Notes under the pieces: generated by a model | What the model was told of the DNA's origin: nothing | Databases searched by the model: none | What the model saw: the letters and a program-made list of their open reading frames with translations, nothing else | Position numbers and translations under genes: made by a program | In this document: piece after piece, positions 26,426-35,328 of the stretch | Numbering within the stretch: position 1 is the first letter of the stretch | Layout of the letters: each line of letters starts with the position of its first letter | Source of the DNA: Oscillospiraceae bacterium | Lineage (GTDB): Bacteria; Bacillota; Clostridia; Oscillospirales; Oscillospiraceae | Direction: 5' to 3' | Assembly: GCA_017861365.1 (NCBI GenBank) | Contig: JAGFXR010000002.1 | Span: forward strand, 62,001 to 126,000 | Length of the DNA: 64,000 nt

Positions 26426-28390
26426 TTATATCCTCACGGCAGCGTCGAAGGCTGAGCGGGTTGCCGTGCGGACATTCTGTGCCTTGACGCAGTCGCCTGT
26501 GGCGGCGAAGTCGAAAGCCAGGGGGCGGAATGCCTCCGCCTGGGCGGTTCTGGGGCGCATGCCCGCCGCCAGCACCACGGTATCGGCGGCCACCGTGTGC
26601 TCCATTCCTTCGCCATCCACAAAGGTCAGGCCGGTTTCCGTGATTTTGGTGCAGCAGGAACTGGTGTGATAGGTGACGAATTCGTCCATCTTCTCCATCA
26701 TCGCCCACTGGGGCAGCCAGAATTCCTCGGAGGCCAGAGTGTCCAGCATTTCCACCACCGTTACCTGTTTGCCCAGGGCCATGGCCAGGTAGAGCGCCGT
26801 TTCACAGCCCACCAGACCGCCGCCCAGTACGACGATGGTCTCGCCCAGAGCCTCTCCCTGCTCCGCTTTGTGGTAACATTCCTCGGCGGTGATGACGTTG
26901 GAATTGTGCACGCCGGGAATGGGAGGGATCGCGGCATCGGCGCCCAGCGCAGCGATGATGACGTCCGGATTCAGCGTGGAAATCAGGCTGGGGGTTGCCT
27001 CAGTGTTCAGCAGCACATCCACGCCCAGCTGTTCCATCATGTGAATCTGATAATCCATAAAGCGGCACAGGTCGTGTTTAAAACTGACCTGGCGGGAAAA
27101 CACCAGCTTGCCGCCCAGCTGTCCGGCCTTTTCCAGCAGAGTGACGCTGTGCCCACGCTGCCGGGCGGTGATTGCAGCCTGCATGCCTGAGGGTCCGCCG
27201 CCGATTACGAGCACATTTTTGATTTCGCCCACGGGAGGAATCATATCCTTCAGGCAGTACTCACGGCCTACTTCGGGGTTTGCGGAGCAGCCGAAGGCGG
27301 TGTTGCGGGCGTAATCCAGGCAGTAAAAGCACTTGATGCAGGGAATGATCTCGTCCCCTCTGCCGTGGCGTGCCTTTTCCACCAGATGAGCGTCGCAGAT
27401 GGTGCCCCGGGCCATGGCAACCAGATCGGCCTTGCCGGAGGCCAGAATTTCCTCAATCTGTTCCGGTTCCTGCAGGCCACCCAGAGTCAGGACCGGAATT
27501 TGAATATCGGGGCATTTTTTGACGGCCTCCGCCAGGTAGACATTGCATCCTGACTCGATAAAGTTGGTGGGGTGCATGATGTGCTCCGTCTCGCTGAAGG
27601 TGCTTCCCGCGGAGATATGGGCGATATCAATGTACTTTTTTTGTGTGGTTTTCAGGAACGCGATGCAGTCCTCGACGGTAAAGCCGTCGTCCCCCGCCAG
27701 CTCCGAGCCGGAAATCCGGTATTCAATGAGAAGCTTTTTCCCCACGCGGCTGCGGATGGCCTCCAGCACCATGAGGGGGAAGCGGCAGCGGTTTTCAAAG
27801 CTACCGCCGAACTCATCGGTTCTCTGATTGAACAGGGGAGAGAGGAACTGGGAGAGGATTAACCCATGTCCGCCGTGAATGAGGATGACATCAAAGCAGC
27901 AGGCCACCGCTGCCTCCGCCGCGTCGGCATAGAGGGACGCCAGCTTTTCCAGCGACGCACGGGTAAAGGGTACGGATTCCTCTCCGGTTTCGGGATTGGT
28001 GTCGCCGTTAACGGAATAGTTCTGCAAAATGCCTTTTTCATCGTAGTCGTGGAAGCTGAAATTTAAGCACTCGATAGATGCCTTCGCGCCGTAAAAGTGA
28101 ATGGCATCGGTGAGACGGCGGTAAAACCGGTGTGTCTCCGGCTTGAAGATGTTGTCCTGGGCGTGGAACCAGTCATCGGGGCGCAGGACATCCATGTTCT
28201 GACTGGAATAGGTCACGCAGGCGGTGCCTCCCGCCGCTTTGTTCCGGTAATAGGCAATCGCCGCCTCGGAGGGATACTCCTCCTTGCCGAACAGCAGGTG
28301 CGTTCCGGCGGGTGCGGACCAGACGCGGTTTTTGAAGGTCACGCCTCCGATGGTGATGGGACTGAAGATATGAGGGTACTGTTGTTCCAT
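26426..28390 (-). CDS. Old-yellow-enzyme family reductase (FMN, 4Fe-4S, FAD), second copy
   Basis: A 654-residue reductase with the same three-domain plan as the gene at 6819. HGGHGLILSQFLSP and NQRTDEFGGSFENR mark the FMN barrel; CIKCFYC plus a fourth Cys 11 residues later (CSANP) binds the cluster; VIGGGPSG and VLGGGLVG are the FAD and NAD(P) motifs. The ATG at 28390 follows AAGGAG. It lies 10 bases behind a double hot-dog protein, so the two are co-transcribed and probably act on the same CoA- or acid-linked unsaturated substrate. Confidence 0.92.
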   Translation of the reverse strand: MEQQYPHIFSPITIGGVTFKNRVWSAPAGTHLLFGKEEYPSEAAIAYYRNKAAGGTACVTYSSQNMDVLRPDDWFHAQDNIFKPETHRFYRRLTDAIHFYGAKASIECLNFSFHDYDEKGILQNYSVNGDTNPETGEESVPFTRASLEKLASLYADAAEAAVACCFDVILIHGGHGLILSQFLSPLFNQRTDEFGGSFENRCRFPLMVLEAIRSRVGKKLLIEYRISGSELAGDDGFTVEDCIAFLKTTQKKYIDIAHISAGSTFSETEHIMHPTNFIESGCNVYLAEAVKKCPDIQIPVLTLGGLQEPEQIEEILASGKADLVAMARGTICDAHLVEKARHGRGDEIIPCIKCFYCLDYARNTAFGCSANPEVGREYCLKDMIPPVGEIKNVLVIGGGPSGMQAAITARQRGHSVTLLEKAGQLGGKLVFSRQVSFKHDLCRFMDYQIHMMEQLGVDVLLNTEATPSLISTLNPDVIIAALGADAAIPPIPGVHNSNVITAEECYHKAEQGEALGETIVVLGGGLVGCETALYLAMALGKQVTVVEMLDTLASEEFWLPQWAMMEKMDEFVTYHTSSCCTKITETGLTFVDGEGMEHTVAADTVVLAAGMRPRTAQAEAFRPLAFDFAATGDCVKAQNVRTATRSAFDAAVRI

Positions 28391-28400
28391 GGTATTCTCC

Positions 28401-29807
28401 TTAGTCGATGTCTCCGTTTTTGGACGGCAGCTGAATGGTTGCCTGCCCCGCCTCAAAGGTCTCTCCCAGAATGGTGTCGATCCACCAGGCCAGCTTTACA
28501 TAGTGTTTTCCGTCCTGGCAGTATTTATCAAATACATAAGATTTCACCCACATCACATCCCGCTCCATACCATGGGTTTTGATATCGGACATGCTCTTTT
28601 CGGGGACGGGAGCGAGATAGTCGACATAGCAGGAGCTGTTGGGCAGATGGTAACCTACCGCCTCCATGGATTCGGGGTTCATGATGCCCCATGTGATTTC
28701 CACCAGCTTGCCATGATCGCCCATAAAGTTGTTGAGATGGCGCAGGACATAGTCCCGACCCATGAAATTGATGAAGATAAAGCGGGGTACTTCGGTGTGG
28801 TGGGGATGGTCCACGCTGCGCTCTCCGCCGCCCAAATCGGTGCCGTACTTTACCTTTGCGTAGCTGGGGTATTCGGGATAGGAATCGGTGCGGTTGGGCA
28901 TGCGGTAAATGCCGTCCACCTGGTCCCGCACCATCTTGGCGCGGAATTCGGGATTCATGATCTCCTGCTTCAGCGTGCGGGTGCCGCCGATGCCCATGCC
29001 GTAGCGATAGGCGGGCTCCAGCGAATCGTCCACGGGACCGTCCAGAGTATCGGCGGGACGGAAGCCGATGGGCACATCCTCCCAATAGAGGGACTCCGAG
29101 CCCTGCCGGTGCTCCTTCTGCCAGATGTCCAAAATCTTCTCCCAGTCCTCGTCTGTGTAGTAGTGGATGGGATGCTCGTTGTCCCAGGGGGGAGCGATCC
29201 AGAAGATATCGTCCTTGGGCATGTCGGCGGGGTTCTGATAGCTTTTCAGGTTTTCCTGAGCGGAGAAGGAGACGGTGTTCACCAGTTCACCCCGCTGGTT
29301 GTAAATGGAACCGACGCCCTGGATGACCAGAGAACGGAACTCGGAGCCCTCCTTTGGGGTCACATCCGTCAAATGCCGGTCGTCCACCACCAGATAGAGG
29401 GTGTCCCCCACGCAGACCGGCTGATGGAACGTGATCCGGTGGGAGAGGCCTGATACCAGCAGGTAATCCCTGGCCTCGGCGGGGAACGGCTTTAAGTAGG
29501 TGTCATCGTGGGCGGCGTAGGTGGGAAGGGCGGGCAGTTGATCAAAGCCCAGCTTTTTTGCATAGTCCGGGTCGTTGTACAGAGGATTTTCCGGGTCGTA
29601 CTTCTTGTTGCAGTATTTCACCATTTCCTCTTCCGCATGAATGATGAAGACCCCGGGCAGACTTTCGGTTACCTTTCCTTCCTGAATTTCACGCGCTCCG
29701 ATGGCGCCCCTCGACCGGATCGCATCGTCACCCGCCAGAAATGCCTTCAGGCATGGCTTTTCCCGTTGCGTGTAGATACCGGGATAGAATGTTTCATATT
29801 GTGACAT
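28401..29807 (-). CDS. MaoC-like double hot-dog acyl dehydratase-type protein
   Basis: A 468-residue protein that appears to hold two hot-dog folds: the first at about residues 50-185 (LSHRITFHQPVCVGDTLYL), the second at about 240-450 (PRFIFINFMGRDYVLR). Families with this arrangement hydrate or dehydrate acyl-CoA thioesters, but I do not see an unambiguous MaoC D/H catalytic pair, so activity is uncertain. It lies upstream of and close to the reductase gene; a hydratase/enoyl-reductase pair is a sensible inference. Confidence 0.6.
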   Translation of the reverse strand: MSQYETFYPGIYTQREKPCLKAFLAGDDAIRSRGAIGAREIQEGKVTESLPGVFIIHAEEEMVKYCNKKYDPENPLYNDPDYAKKLGFDQLPALPTYAAHDDTYLKPFPAEARDYLLVSGLSHRITFHQPVCVGDTLYLVVDDRHLTDVTPKEGSEFRSLVIQGVGSIYNQRGELVNTVSFSAQENLKSYQNPADMPKDDIFWIAPPWDNEHPIHYYTDEDWEKILDIWQKEHRQGSESLYWEDVPIGFRPADTLDGPVDDSLEPAYRYGMGIGGTRTLKQEIMNPEFRAKMVRDQVDGIYRMPNRTDSYPEYPSYAKVKYGTDLGGGERSVDHPHHTEVPRFIFINFMGRDYVLRHLNNFMGDHGKLVEITWGIMNPESMEAVGYHLPNSSCYVDYLAPVPEKSMSDIKTHGMERDVMWVKSYVFDKYCQDGKHYVKLAWWIDTILGETFEAGQATIQLPSKNGDID

Positions 29808-29850
29808 AGTATGATTCCCTTCCTTTTATTAATGAATGCTTATTTGAATG

Positions 29851-29885
29851 AGGAGGTTCGCATACTGGTGACCAGCGAACCTCCT
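29851..29885 (-). terminator. Hairpin between permease genes and enzyme genes
   Basis: Arms 29851-29861 and 29875-29885 pair over 11 bp, with an inner CTGGT/ACCAG stem, giving almost continuous pairing. No T tract follows, so it may attenuate, protect or be bound by a regulator rather than terminate fully. Confidence 0.5.
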
Positions 29886-29916
29886 GACGTTATCTTGAGT
29901 TGTCTATGCTTCCATT

Positions 29917-30183
29917 CTAAAGAGTTCCTTTGATCATCAGAACAATAATACCAAGAATCAAAGCGCCGCCCGCTATGCAGGTGATCATTGCCTGAATGGT
30001 CCGGCGTTTGGTTGTCTTCCCGACGCTATGGATTTCCAACAGTGTATCCACAACCATGAGGCCGCACAGGATAATAGCGCCTATCATCAAAACAAGGTTA
30101 TTATTCTGCATGAATTTCCAAAGGATCACTGTGAACGCGCAGATACCAAGCACCGCATACATCGATTTTTGATTTGTAAGCAT
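29917..30183 (-). CDS. Small three-segment membrane protein
   Basis: An 88-residue hydrophobic protein with three membrane segments (about residues 8-25, 30-50 and 65-84) and a basic loop KTTKRR between the last two. I do not recognise a family. It lies 26 bases behind the permease gene, so it may be an accessory subunit of that transporter. Confidence 0.65.
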   Translation of the reverse strand: MLTNQKSMYAVLGICAFTVILWKFMQNNNLVLMIGAIILCGLMVVDTLLEIHSVGKTTKRRTIQAMITCIAGGALILGIIVLMIKGTL

Positions 30184-30209
30184 AATCGTTCACGCATCCT
30201 CTTTTAAAA

Positions 30210-31532
30210 TCATCCGAAGATTCCAATGGAAGCCATGGCCGCAGTAAGAATGGAAACGATGAAAGCGAACACCACTGCGGTTTTGAAAATAGGAGGATAG
30301 GACTCTTTCATGGTTACACCAGTCATCTCGTTTTGGAGAACGATACCAAGGCTGTTGGGCAGGTTATCAAGAACAACCAATGTCCAGATGGTAACGACAC
30401 CGCAGGCCTGCACGGACATACCGCCAGGAACGTAGATGGATAGGACGATGCTGGAGACCAGTATAATCGCGGATGTGCCGCTGGCGCCGGTCAGAAGAAT
30501 ACCGATGATCAAAAGGCCGAATGCGGAAGGAATGGGAATGGCGCTCAGGAGCTGAACCATATAGTCAAAGGCGGGAGACGCCGCCATGACGAAACCGGGG
30601 AGCATATTGATCAGCATGACAATCGGGGCGGCAAATACACCGTCATTGCACTCCTTCACCAAAACGCCAAACTTGCTGGTGCCCTCTTCATGAGGCAGAT
30701 AAGGAGCAAATAGGATCGCCGAGGCAAGTGTTCCGAACAGCATGGACAGCCACGCCGCGCAGCCGAAGAAATTGTAAGTAACAAAGACGGCCAATAACGG
30801 TATGAATGCCGCAATCCAGTGAGGTGTCTTGATTGTTTCAAAATCTGGAATTTCCAATGGACCCGCTTCAAAATGAACACCTTTGTCATAGTCCCGCTTG
30901 ATCAGATAATTCAGAATTAAAATCGAGCCAACCAGGAATAAGACCAGCAGAAACGTACGCGGTATGATATTTGAGCTGTTACTGAACCCGGTCATGTACT
31001 GTTCCAGCATGATCAGATAAGCCTGAGGTGCGCCTGGAATCAAAACACCAAGGTTTCCGGCGACAATCAGCAGGCAATTGATATATTTGCGGGGCATATC
31101 AAATTTGGCAAACACCGCCACGACAATGGCAACCATTGTAACCATGATTGCCAGATTATCAAATCCGGCAAATCCGATAATCACGCGGAAAATCAGAATA
31201 ATAGCAATGCCGCCAATCCGTTTCGCATTGACATTCGAAGTCTTTTCAAACGGCTTGAGCAGCAGATTGACAATGGCAACCGTTGCGCCCGACTTTGAAT
31301 ACAGCGTACCCATAATGCCGCCGAAGACAAGCAGCGGTACAAGCACTGCCAGAGTTCCGCCCAGAGAACTCATTCCGGTATCCCATGTTGATTGCAGTGG
31401 CAAATTACTGGTAAAGATGATAATCAATGTAGCGATAACGGAGGAAATAACAGGACTTAACCCTTTATAAATAAAATAGTTCTGTACAACCAAACATAGT
31501 ATAATACCGATCACGCCAACGGTCAATGACAT
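30210..31532 (-). CDS. GntP-like permease of the ion transporter superfamily
   Basis: A 440-residue integral membrane protein with about 11-12 segments. The repeat-like halves, FGGIMGTLYSKSGATVAI near residue 75 and TGASGTSAIILVSS near residue 355, fit GntP/DcuC-type carboxylate:proton symporters. It heads an operon with a small membrane protein, a hot-dog protein and a reductase, and faces a divergent AraC regulator. It probably imports the carboxylic acid that the two enzymes act on. Confidence 0.68.
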   Translation of the reverse strand: MSLTVGVIGIILCLVVQNYFIYKGLSPVISSVIATLIIIFTSNLPLQSTWDTGMSSLGGTLAVLVPLLVFGGIMGTLYSKSGATVAIVNLLLKPFEKTSNVNAKRIGGIAIILIFRVIIGFAGFDNLAIMVTMVAIVVAVFAKFDMPRKYINCLLIVAGNLGVLIPGAPQAYLIMLEQYMTGFSNSSNIIPRTFLLVLFLVGSILILNYLIKRDYDKGVHFEAGPLEIPDFETIKTPHWIAAFIPLLAVFVTYNFFGCAAWLSMLFGTLASAILFAPYLPHEEGTSKFGVLVKECNDGVFAAPIVMLINMLPGFVMAASPAFDYMVQLLSAIPIPSAFGLLIIGILLTGASGTSAIILVSSIVLSIYVPGGMSVQACGVVTIWTLVVLDNLPNSLGIVLQNEMTGVTMKESYPPIFKTAVVFAFIVSILTAAMASIGIFG

Positions 31533-31577
31533 ACAGGATGTCCCCCTCTATTCATGTTCAACAAGCTTGTTATCTGG

Positions 31578-31606
31578 ATTATAATTACGAATGTCAAGCC
31601 TGTAAA
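31578..31606 (-). promoter_or_regulatory. Promoter of the permease operon
   Basis: On the minus strand TTTACA (31606-31601), a 17-base spacer and TATAAT (31583-31578), about 45 bases before the permease ATG. Confidence 0.7.
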
Positions 31607-31655
31607 TGCTCTATTTTTTCAAATGTGCATCTTTTAACGATCTTTGAAAAAGATA

Positions 31656-31683
31656 TTTACTTTTTTGATGAACGCCATATAAT
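31656..31683 (+). promoter_or_regulatory. Promoter of the AraC regulator
   Basis: TTTACT at 31656-31661, a 16-base spacer and TATAAT at 31678-31683. The start near 31690 agrees with the chosen start codon at 31748. Confidence 0.6.
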
Positions 31684-31747
31684 CTAAGTTGTCAAACAGA
31701 AAGTGTCAAATTACGACAAGAGACTTTATGTCTTCGAGGTGATTGTT

Positions 31748-33079
31748 TTGAACGCAATGACGCAGGAACAAATCGCACAGATTCAAAAGGAAAATAAGCA
31801 GCTTCAACAAAAACTGTATTTACAGGAGCGGCTCACCAGATCGCTGCTGATTCAGCAGCTCATCCAAGGAACCCACAGCCTTGATGCCAGAATGACGCAA
31901 ATGCTCTCTGATGTCGGAGTGACCTTTAAGGCCAACAACTTTCTGATTGTTTTGGTGCGCGTGATGACTCTGTCGCCGTTGTTCCAAAGCACCGGAAAGG
32001 ATGACAGCCGCTATGACGAGGTGCGGGACATCGGCGCCATCATTCTCAACATTTTCGGAGAACTCATTGAGCAGAAGTATCCTTGCTGGGGTGCCAATTG
32101 CGGAGACGGAATCCCATTTCTTGTAAACTTGACCGCGCTTGAAGAAGATAACAAGGAGGCTGCCGCAGTCAAAGCCGCGGGAGAAATCACGAGGCTGACG
32201 CAAGCCTCGGTGGATGTCATTCATTCGGAATTCGGAATTGGGCTCCAGGTGGTCATCGGTCCGCCATGCTTTGCGCCCAGTCAGATATGGGTGTCCTATT
32301 TAAACACATACAGCCTGTCCCTCTACGCGATGGCAATGAAACCGGAACGCACGGTCTACGCCTATTTTGAACGGGAAAGCTGGGAAAAAACGCTGCTGGA
32401 AACCACCGTACTCAACAATAAATTTGTACACGCCATTATGAACCGGAAGTTAAATGAGGCCTCCGATGTTCTGTTTGACCTGATCAAAAGCCAGCTTGGC
32501 GCCACGCTGTACGATTACCAATCGCTGCGGCAGTTTCTAATTTCACAGTTTATTGCCGCTTTGTCCGTTGTGACGCCTCCGATCCTGCCGGCTGATACTG
32601 GAAGCTTTCTTGTTTTCATTGACACGGAGCTGAAAACATACTTTAATCAAGTGTATGACGGTTGCGGCAGTTTAGCGGAGCTCAAAAAGCTGACCGCCGA
32701 CATATTTGCAAGATTATCGCACTATTTAACAGGAAGTAACGATACCCTTGAGTCAAGGGTATTTTCTGTGATGCGTTACATCATGGATCATTTCAGTGAT
32801 GATACGCTCAGCGCCTCGTTTCTCAGCAACAAATTCCAGATGAGATTACCCCAGCTTTCACGGGAATTTCGTCAGACCACGGGCGTTAAACTGATTGACT
32901 ATATTCACAAGGTACGCATTAAGGAAGCAAACCGGCTCTTATCCGCAAGCGGTTTTAATATTGAGACAATCGGAACTGACGTGGGATATGTGGATGCGGC
33001 GGCTTTCATCCGGACATACAAACGCTACGAGGGAATTACGCCCGGACAATATCGGAAATCACATCTGCTTGAACTGTAA
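31748..33079 (+). CDS. AraC-family regulator with N-terminal coiled coil
   Basis: A 443-residue regulator. A Gln/Lys/Glu-rich coiled coil (about residues 5-35) leads a sensor region with no family I recognise, and the AraC-type double helix-turn-helix fills about residues 340-435, ending GITPGQYRKS. I chose TTG at 31748 because GAGGTGA ends 5 bases before it; an ATG three codons on is further away, and the longest frame from 31703 overlaps the predicted transcript start. It is divergent from the permease operon, the likely target. Confidence 0.8.
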   Translation: MNAMTQEQIAQIQKENKQLQQKLYLQERLTRSLLIQQLIQGTHSLDARMTQMLSDVGVTFKANNFLIVLVRVMTLSPLFQSTGKDDSRYDEVRDIGAIILNIFGELIEQKYPCWGANCGDGIPFLVNLTALEEDNKEAAAVKAAGEITRLTQASVDVIHSEFGIGLQVVIGPPCFAPSQIWVSYLNTYSLSLYAMAMKPERTVYAYFERESWEKTLLETTVLNNKFVHAIMNRKLNEASDVLFDLIKSQLGATLYDYQSLRQFLISQFIAALSVVTPPILPADTGSFLVFIDTELKTYFNQVYDGCGSLAELKKLTADIFARLSHYLTGSNDTLESRVFSVMRYIMDHFSDDTLSASFLSNKFQMRLPQLSREFRQTTGVKLIDYIHKVRIKEANRLLSASGFNIETIGTDVGYVDAAAFIRTYKRYEGITPGQYRKSHLLEL

Positions 33080-33150
33080 GGCCATGTGATTTACCCGATT
33101 TATACAGCTGTGCTCTCTTTGCCCATCAATCTGGCTTACTTCCGAATTTT

Positions 33151-33190
33151 GGCGCTTTATGAGCGGATTAACCGCTTTAAAGCGCCTTTA
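33151..33190 (+). terminator. Terminator of the AraC gene
   Basis: GGCGCTTT at 33151-33158 pairs with AAAGCGCC at 33179-33186, with an inner AGCGG/CCGCT stem. TTTA follows. Confidence 0.65.
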
Positions 33191-33194
33191 TGTG

Positions 33195-33223
33195 TTGACA
33201 TTTTTTTAAGACGGGCTTAATAT
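33195..33223 (+). promoter_or_regulatory. Consensus sigma-A promoter upstream of the pantothenate genes
   Basis: TTGACA at 33195-33200, a 17-base spacer and TAATAT at 33218-33223. Transcription should begin near 33230, about 300 bases before the transporter ATG at 33534, an unusually long leader. Confidence 0.75.
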
Positions 33224-33227
33224 TTCT

Positions 33228-33480
33228 ATATGTCGCGTCGTAACACGATAAGGCCGCAAGCTGGATTTGTGTGGCGTAAAAAATAATGGGAAAAGGAAAG
33301 GATTTGCAAATTGTGACGTTCAAAGGGCATAGCGCCGCAGAACGGACAGGCTCTTTACGGCCCACCAATAAACCGGACAGGCAATCAATGAGTCTTGAAA
33401 AAGTCGGCTGGTCTAAGCGTTTCCGCACACGGGCATAATAGCTTCGCGGGAGTTTGGCAGAGCCCGCCGTCATAAAGCTG
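33228..33480 (+). ncRNA. Candidate structured RNA or long regulatory leader
   Basis: About 250 bases between a consensus promoter and the PanT-like gene hold no credible gene but several possible stems: TCGT/ACGA near 33237, CCGCA/TGTGG near 33254, GGGC/GCCC enclosing CCG/CGG at 33326-33364, AAGC/GCTT enclosing CCG/CGG at 33415-33444, and GCGGG/CCCGC at 33446-33467. CGGACAGGC occurs twice (33343-33351 and 33374-33382). I do not recognise TPP, cobalamin, SAM, purine or THF riboswitch cores. It may be a free small RNA (raiA-type RNAs crossed my mind but I cannot confirm) or a leader controlling panT. No rho-independent terminator separates it from the gene. Confidence 0.35.
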
Positions 33481-33533
33481 TAATTTTAAGTTTGATCAAA
33501 ATAATTCTTTCACAGGAACGAGGTTCGTTTTAC

Positions 33534-34175
33534 ATGAATCAAAATAATAAGACTAGTTTTCTGGTGCAATTCAGTATTCTTTTGGCAATTGAAGCAATTT
33601 TCTGCTTTACTCCTTTTGGGTCGCTTCCGGCGATAGGGCCTATTGTGGCAACCTTGGCGATGATACCTGTTGTGATTACCGCGGTGCTGCTCGGTACAAA
33701 GGCGGGTACGATGATGGGCGCTTTTACGGGATTATTCAGCTTTTTAGTCTGGACGTTCACGCCGCCGTCACCTCTCGTAGCGTTTATATTTACTCCTTTT
33801 TATTCGCTTGGTGAGTTTTCGGGCAATTTTGGAAGTCTTATCATCTGCTTTGTGCCCCGCATCTTAACCGGTACGGTGGCAGGGCTTGCTTACCAGGCAT
33901 TATCAAGAACCTTCCCGAGGAAAAACGTCCTTTGCTTTTCTCTGAGCGCGATCTTGGGGAGTCTGACCAATACCTTTGGCGTGATGGGTGGTATCTGGCT
34001 GTTTTTCGGCAATCAATATGCTTCTATCATGGGAGAGGCTATGCTGCTGATCATCGGCATGACAATTTTAACAAGCGGGATACCGGAAGCGATTGTGAAC
34101 GCGGTGGTCACATCCGCTGTCTGTAAGCCTATGAACATGATTTTAGGAAAAAAAGGTCAGGGCCGCACGTATTGA
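33534..34175 (+). CDS. ECF transporter S component, PanT-like (pantothenate)
   Basis: A 213-residue membrane protein with about six segments and the short Pro/Gly loops typical of ECF S components, including FCFTPFGSLPAIG near residue 20 and LLGTKAGTMMGAFTGLFSF near 55. S components capture a vitamin and use a shared ECF energising module encoded elsewhere. The start at 33534 follows GAGG. Pantothenate is inferred because the next gene is a pantothenate kinase 32 bases away. Confidence 0.78.
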   Translation: MNQNNKTSFLVQFSILLAIEAIFCFTPFGSLPAIGPIVATLAMIPVVITAVLLGTKAGTMMGAFTGLFSFLVWTFTPPSPLVAFIFTPFYSLGEFSGNFGSLIICFVPRILTGTVAGLAYQALSRTFPRKNVLCFSLSAILGSLTNTFGVMGGIWLFFGNQYASIMGEAMLLIIGMTILTSGIPEAIVNAVVTSAVCKPMNMILGKKGQGRTY

Positions 34176-34207
34176 TGATGTGGCAGCGGCGGTGATGGAG
34201 GCAAAAC

Positions 34208-35035
34208 ATGGGCATGATTCTGGGAATTGATGTAGGCGGATCTACCACAAAAATTGTGGCATTTTCCTTACATGGTCATTTAATTGGAACATTGCAGGTG
34301 AAGGCGACCGACCAAATCACATCGGTGTACGGCGCAATCGGTCATTTTGTGCAGCAGTATCAGATTTCTCTGAAGGAGATTGTAAAAATCATTTTAACGG
34401 GTGTGGGAGCCTCATTTTTTACGGAAGATATTTATGAGATTCCCACAATAAAAATAAATGAATTTCAAGCGATCGGCTATGGAGGGCTTTATCTTGCTGA
34501 TATGGAGGAAGCGTTTGTCGCAAGCATGGGCACAGGAACGGCTTTTGTCCGGGCAACGCAGAAAGAAATAGTACATATTGGCGGTTCTGGAGTTGGAGGC
34601 GGTACTCTGATAGGACTGTCCTCCATTATGCTGAATACCAGCGATATAGAGGCTATCCGTTCTTTTGCGGAGCACGGACAGATCGAAAACATTGACCTGT
34701 CCGTCAGGGACATCATGAACCAGGAGGTACCGTCATTACCTGCTAATTTGACGGCTTCCAACTTCGGAAAGGTGAAAAGCACAGCTGTCGAAGCGGATTT
34801 TGCGGTTGGAATGATCAATATGATTTTTCAAACCATTGGTATGCTGGCGGCGTTCGCCGTAAGAAACGATACCATCAAAGATGTTATTTTGACTGGAAAC
34901 CTTACCACGTTCCCGCAGGTGCAGGAAATCTTTTCAGCAATTGCAGACATACATGCAATTCATTTTATTATACCGAACAACGCGGTCTACGCTACCGCGA
35001 TCGGAGCGGCAGTTCCATATCTGGAACGCACGTAA
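34208..35035 (+). CDS. coaW: Type II pantothenate kinase
   Basis: A 275-residue ASKHA-fold kinase of the PanK II/CoaW group, which phosphorylates pantothenate in the first step of CoA synthesis. The ATP-binding DVGGSTTKIV lies at residues 7-16, GTGTAFV near 106 and GGSGVGGGT near 121. GGAGG precedes the ATG. Coupling with an S component makes an uptake-and-trap pair. Type II enzymes are often not inhibited by CoA. Confidence 0.9.
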   Translation: MGMILGIDVGGSTTKIVAFSLHGHLIGTLQVKATDQITSVYGAIGHFVQQYQISLKEIVKIILTGVGASFFTEDIYEIPTIKINEFQAIGYGGLYLADMEEAFVASMGTGTAFVRATQKEIVHIGGSGVGGGTLIGLSSIMLNTSDIEAIRSFAEHGQIENIDLSVRDIMNQEVPSLPANLTASNFGKVKSTAVEADFAVGMINMIFQTIGMLAAFAVRNDTIKDVILTGNLTTFPQVQEIFSAIADIHAIHFIIPNNAVYATAIGAAVPYLERT

Positions 35036-35113
35036 AGGCCGCTTTCGGGTGGATAAGCTTGGATGGAGACGAAGTTAAGCGGGCTGACTCCAAACTCTAT
35101 CCGCAGACGTTTT

Positions 35114-35146
35114 AAGAGTGTTCCAGATCATGGAACACTCTTTTTT
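35114..35146 (+). terminator. Intrinsic terminator
   Basis: Arms 35114-35125 and 35131-35142 pair perfectly over 12 bp with a 5-base loop, and TTTTTT is formed at the end. It closes the pantothenate operon. Confidence 0.9.
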
Positions 35147-35328
35147 GTGCTGTCAATGAGCCGCAAACGAATCCAGAAAGTGCAAAAAAGACGGCCCCTT
35201 TTTGGGGCCGTCGGCGAAAGAGCGCAGCTGGCAAATCTGTTGCGAAGATTTGGCGTTTTGCCGGATCAATTGCGACAGATACTTTATATTTTTATTATGA
35301 CGTATCCCTGATGATTCGAAAATATCAG

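Noticed and set aside
33177-33473. 98-codon minus-strand frame in the leader before panT
   Set aside because: It runs over the plus-strand promoter and has no ribosome binding site; the conserved-looking sequence is better explained by an RNA element on the plus strand.
35063-35311. 82-codon frame after the pantothenate kinase
   Set aside because: It reads straight through a perfect intrinsic terminator and has no family similarity.
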